Positions 61,859-64,000 of a stretch of DNA of 64,000 nt are shown in pieces. Numbering within the stretch: the first letter of the stretch is position 1; each line of letters begins with the position of its first letter. The DNA lies in the NCBI GenBank assembly GCA_038207565.1, contig JBBQZQ010000011.1:1-64000 (forward strand). Reading direction: 5' to 3'. Source of the DNA: JALZAI01 sp038207565 (GTDB lineage: Bacteria; Actinomycetota; Actinomycetes; Mycobacteriales; Jatrophihabitantaceae). The position numbers and the translations under genes were made by a program. The notes below the pieces were generated by a model that had not been told where the DNA came from, did not search any database, and saw only the letters and a list, made by a program, of their open reading frames with translations.

Positions 61859-63013
61859 ATGACGGACACGACGACGAGCGGGGACGCGTCGACGTTCACC
61901 AGGTTCCGCCGCAGTCTCGACGAGCAGGACTGGCGTTCGCTGGCCGGAATGTTCGGGTTCATCATCGTGCTGCACGTCGTGGGTCTCGGCATCCTGTTCG
62001 GGCTGGTCGTACCGAAGCACCTGCATCTCGGCGGAGATCACCCGGTCTTCAACGTCGGGGTGGGCGTTTTGGCCTACACCTTCGGGCTGCGTCACGCCTT
62101 CGATGCCGATCACATCGCCGCCGTCGACAACACCACCCGCAAACTGATTGCCGACAACGTGAATTCGCCCACGCCGCGCAAGCCGCTGTCGGTCGGCTTC
62201 TGGTTCTCCCTGGGGCACTCGACGATCGTGTTCAGCCTCGCATTGCTGCTGTCGGTGGGTGTGAAGGCGCTGGTCGGCCAGGTCGAGAACGATCAGTCCG
62301 GGCTGCACTCGGCGACCGGGTTGATCGGTGCTTCGGTCTCCGGGGTGTTCCTGTGCATCCTCGGGGTCCTGAACCTGGTCGTACTCCTCGGCATTCTCGA
62401 TGTCTTCCGGCAGATGCGGCGAGGCAATTTCGACGAGGCCCAACTCGAAGAGCACCTCAACAAGCGCGGCCTGATGAACCGATTCCTCAACGGCCTCACC
62501 CGCTCGGTGCGAAAGGCCTGGCACATCTACCCGGTCGGCGTTCTGTTCGGTCTCGGTTTCGACACCGCGACCGAGGTCGGCCTGCTCGTCCTGGCCGGCG
62601 GAGCCGCGGCGTTGAGCCTGCCGTTCTACTCAATCCTGGTGCTGCCGATTCTCTTCGCCGCCGGCATGTGTCTGATGGACACCATCGACGGGGTGTTCAT
62701 GAACGCCGCGTACGGCTGGGCGTTCGCCAAGCCCGTACGCAAGGTGTTCTACAACATCACCATCACGGCGATCTCGGTGGCCGTTGCGCTCGTCATCGGC
62801 ACCGTCGAGCTGATCGGCGTCCTGGCCGATCGAGCTGGCATCACCTCCGGTCCGATCGCGGCGATTGCCGCAATTCCCCTCGACTACGCCGGGTACGGCA
62901 TCGTCGGGCTGTTCGTCGTGTCCTGGCTCATCGCACTCGCCGTCTGGCGATTCGGGCGCATTGAGGAGAAATGGTCGGCCGATCTGGTGCCAGCCCGCGT
63001 CACTGCGGACTGA
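61859..63013 (+). CDS. Nickel/cobalt permease (HoxN/NixA family)
   Basis: 384 aa with about eight membrane helices. The signature RHAFDADHIAAVDN (78-91) carries the HX4DH metal motif; FWFSLGHSTIVF and GLGFDTATEVGLL are the other two NiCoT signatures. It imports Ni or Co by secondary transport. ATG at 61859 follows TAGATT by 7 nt, so it may be leaderless; the longer open frame is antisense to the small basic protein. A Nur-like site lies just upstream. Confidence 0.93.
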   Translation: MTDTTTSGDASTFTRFRRSLDEQDWRSLAGMFGFIIVLHVVGLGILFGLVVPKHLHLGGDHPVFNVGVGVLAYTFGLRHAFDADHIAAVDNTTRKLIADNVNSPTPRKPLSVGFWFSLGHSTIVFSLALLLSVGVKALVGQVENDQSGLHSATGLIGASVSGVFLCILGVLNLVVLLGILDVFRQMRRGNFDEAQLEEHLNKRGLMNRFLNGLTRSVRKAWHIYPVGVLFGLGFDTATEVGLLVLAGGAAALSLPFYSILVLPILFAAGMCLMDTIDGVFMNAAYGWAFAKPVRKVFYNITITAISVAVALVIGTVELIGVLADRAGITSGPIAAIAAIPLDYAGYGIVGLFVVSWLIALAVWRFGRIEEKWSADLVPARVTAD

Positions 63014-63155
63014 CGTCGTCTCACCGGAACGCCGCTCGAGCCGCCTCCGGCTGACGTCGAAGCGCAGGAAATGCTTGACTAGAGGGGCGGCGCGACGACG
63101 CGTTGCCTGGTTGTCGTCGCGCCCGTCCACGGCGACGACGAAGAGGAGCGACGTG

Positions 63156-63320
63156 ATGACCTCCAAGCCGAAGTACGGGCCCACCCCGGACTACGGACCC
63201 TGCGAGTGCGAGGACTGCGAGTCCGACGCCCGCTCGACGTGCCCGACCTGCGAAGGGCACTTCTGCTACGGGCACGCCGCGCACGCAGTGCACGCACCAG
63301 CCGTTGTCCCGAACCGCTGA
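63156..63320 (+). CDS. Cysteine-rich miniprotein, 54 aa
   Basis: ATG with GAGGAG 7 nt upstream. Six cysteines and several histidines (CECEDCESDA, CPTCEGHFCYGHAAHAVH) suggest one or two zinc or other metal sites. It lies 140 nt after the nickel/cobalt permease, so a metal-related role is possible. Family not recognised. Confidence 0.65.
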   Translation: MTSKPKYGPTPDYGPCECEDCESDARSTCPTCEGHFCYGHAAHAVHAPAVVPNR

Positions 63321-63341
63321 CGCCGCCCCGGAGGCCGCCGT

Positions 63342-64000
63342 TCAGAGCCGGAACTGCTCGAACGGTTCTATGGCTGCGATAGCGACCATGTGATGAGCCG
63401 CGATCCAGGTGCCGAGCAGCGCCGCAACCAGCAGGGCGCACATCAACCCGGACGCGAGCAACAAGCGGGCGAAAGCGAGCGGGTCAGGGGTGCCGGCGTC
63501 GTGGCTGACCCGTACTTTGACGGTCCGGATGCTCGTGAACGCCACCATCGTCCCCTTCGCCGGAGGGCGGCTGACCGAGATGGCGGGGTCGGCGCGGAAC
63601 GTGAGGACGGGTACGGGCGTCCAGCAACCGTCGTCGGTCACCACTGGCGTCCGGACGATGTAGGTGCCGTCACCGGCTGTCGTCACGGCCGGATCAAAAG
63701 CTCGATGCGGTTGCACCGAGGCTCCGGACCAGTTGCGCCCGAAACAACCCCGCCATGACGCAGGCAGGCGACGCAGCTGGATACGCAGGTCGGCCGGCTG
63801 GGTCAGCGTGCCAGTGACGGTCACCGCGACGCGAACCCGCCCGCCGGCCTCGACGCCGCTCGACGACAATGAGGTGACCGTCGCGCTGGGGCTGAGCAGT
63901 AGCGCGGACTCTCGCGCTCGGGGATCGAATGCGACGGGGACACTGCCGATCCCGGGCAGGGTGACCCTCCCGCGGAACCGGAACGCGTAGCAGTCGCCAC
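63342..64000 (-). CDS. Membrane-associated hypothetical protein (5' partial)
   Basis: The frame is open to the window edge (about 219 codons here). Beta-strand-rich extracellular-type sequence (GRVTLPGIGSVPVAFDPRAR, VAVTVTGTLTQPADLRIQLR) contains three or four Cys (GDCYAF, GCFG, DGCWTPV). A single hydrophobic helix (LLLASGLMCALLVAALLGTW) follows near the C-terminus, leaving a short tail. I infer an exported domain with a C-terminal anchor. No family recognised. Confidence 0.6.
   Translation of the reverse strand, partial: GDCYAFRFRGRVTLPGIGSVPVAFDPRARESALLLSPSATVTSLSSSGVEAGGRVRVAVTVTGTLTQPADLRIQLRRLPASWRGCFGRNWSGASVQPHRAFDPAVTTAGDGTYIVRTPVVTDDGCWTPVPVLTFRADPAISVSRPPAKGTMVAFTSIRTVKVRVSHDAGTPDPLAFARLLLASGLMCALLVAALLGTWIAAHHMVAIAAIEPFEQFRL

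Overview
The window is GC-rich chromosomal DNA from an actinobacterium. The gene content supports this: F420-dependent enzymes of three kinds, a FurA-KatG pair with a mycobacterium-like operator, several GAF-ANTAR regulators, a DUF4193 protein, an RNase J, TANNNT-type -10 elements placed for leaderless starts, and frequent ATGA start/stop overlaps. The species cannot be named from the sequence. Decayed genes are unusually common (IS3 and IS630 remnants, SnoaL-like, GNAT, GGDEF-EAL, 3-hydroxybutyrate dehydrogenase, DUF4386, azoreductase, DUF72, and a frameshifted Gfo/Idh). Several show internal deletions as well as frameshifts, so they are real decay rather than sequencing error alone.

Layout. 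1-1.8 kb: the 3' end of an Hsp70-like membrane protein, a small unknown protein and an IS3 scar. 1.8-11.6 kb: acyl-CoA ligase and SDR, a GAF-PAS sensor kinase with its OmpR-type regulator, two luciferase-like F420 oxidoreductases, acetoacetyl-CoA synthetase and an F420/PPOX enzyme. 11.9-14.7 kb: a VapBC toxin-antitoxin pair followed by three pseudogenes. 15.1-17.8 kb: a stressosome-like operon in which the switch kinase RsbT is fused to a sigma factor. 18.8-26.4 kb: a complete branched-chain-amino-acid-type ABC operon (livFGHMK), a broken SDR and a GAF/PucR-type regulator. 26.7-29.4 kb: furA-katG. 30-32.3 kb: TetR regulator divergent from a DrrAB-type exporter. 32.5-37.1 kb: PAS histidine kinase, response regulator and truncated hemoglobin, then a Tat-exported multicopper oxidase. 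37.2-42.9 kb: DeoR regulator, polyol/sugar ABC importer without its ATPase, and mannitol dehydrogenase. 43.8-48.1 kb: esterase, broken azoreductase divergent from an HxlR regulator across a perfect palindrome, fluoroacetate-dehalogenase-like hydrolase and a Tat-exported glycosidase-like protein. 48.6-52.7 kb: IS630 scar, membrane diguanylate cyclase, a tandem array of five hexapeptide minigenes, an MFS transporter and a DUF4193 protein. 52.8-59.5 kb: pseudogenes, a cluster of three ANTAR proteins with a sigma-4-like protein, and a KAS III-like enzyme. 59.5-64 kb: RNase J, a small basic protein, a nickel/cobalt permease behind a candidate Nur box, a Cys-rich miniprotein and a partial membrane protein.

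Two items stand out. The first is the minigene array at 50605-50881: five 21-nt reading frames, each with its own Shine-Dalgarno sequence, encoding only Met-Ser-Asn-His-Gly-Trp or Met-Phe-Asn-His-Gly-Trp. The second is the sigma-zinc finger-RsbT fusion followed by RsbR, RsbS and a lone RsbU N-terminal domain, which suggests a stressosome that captures and releases the sigma factor directly.
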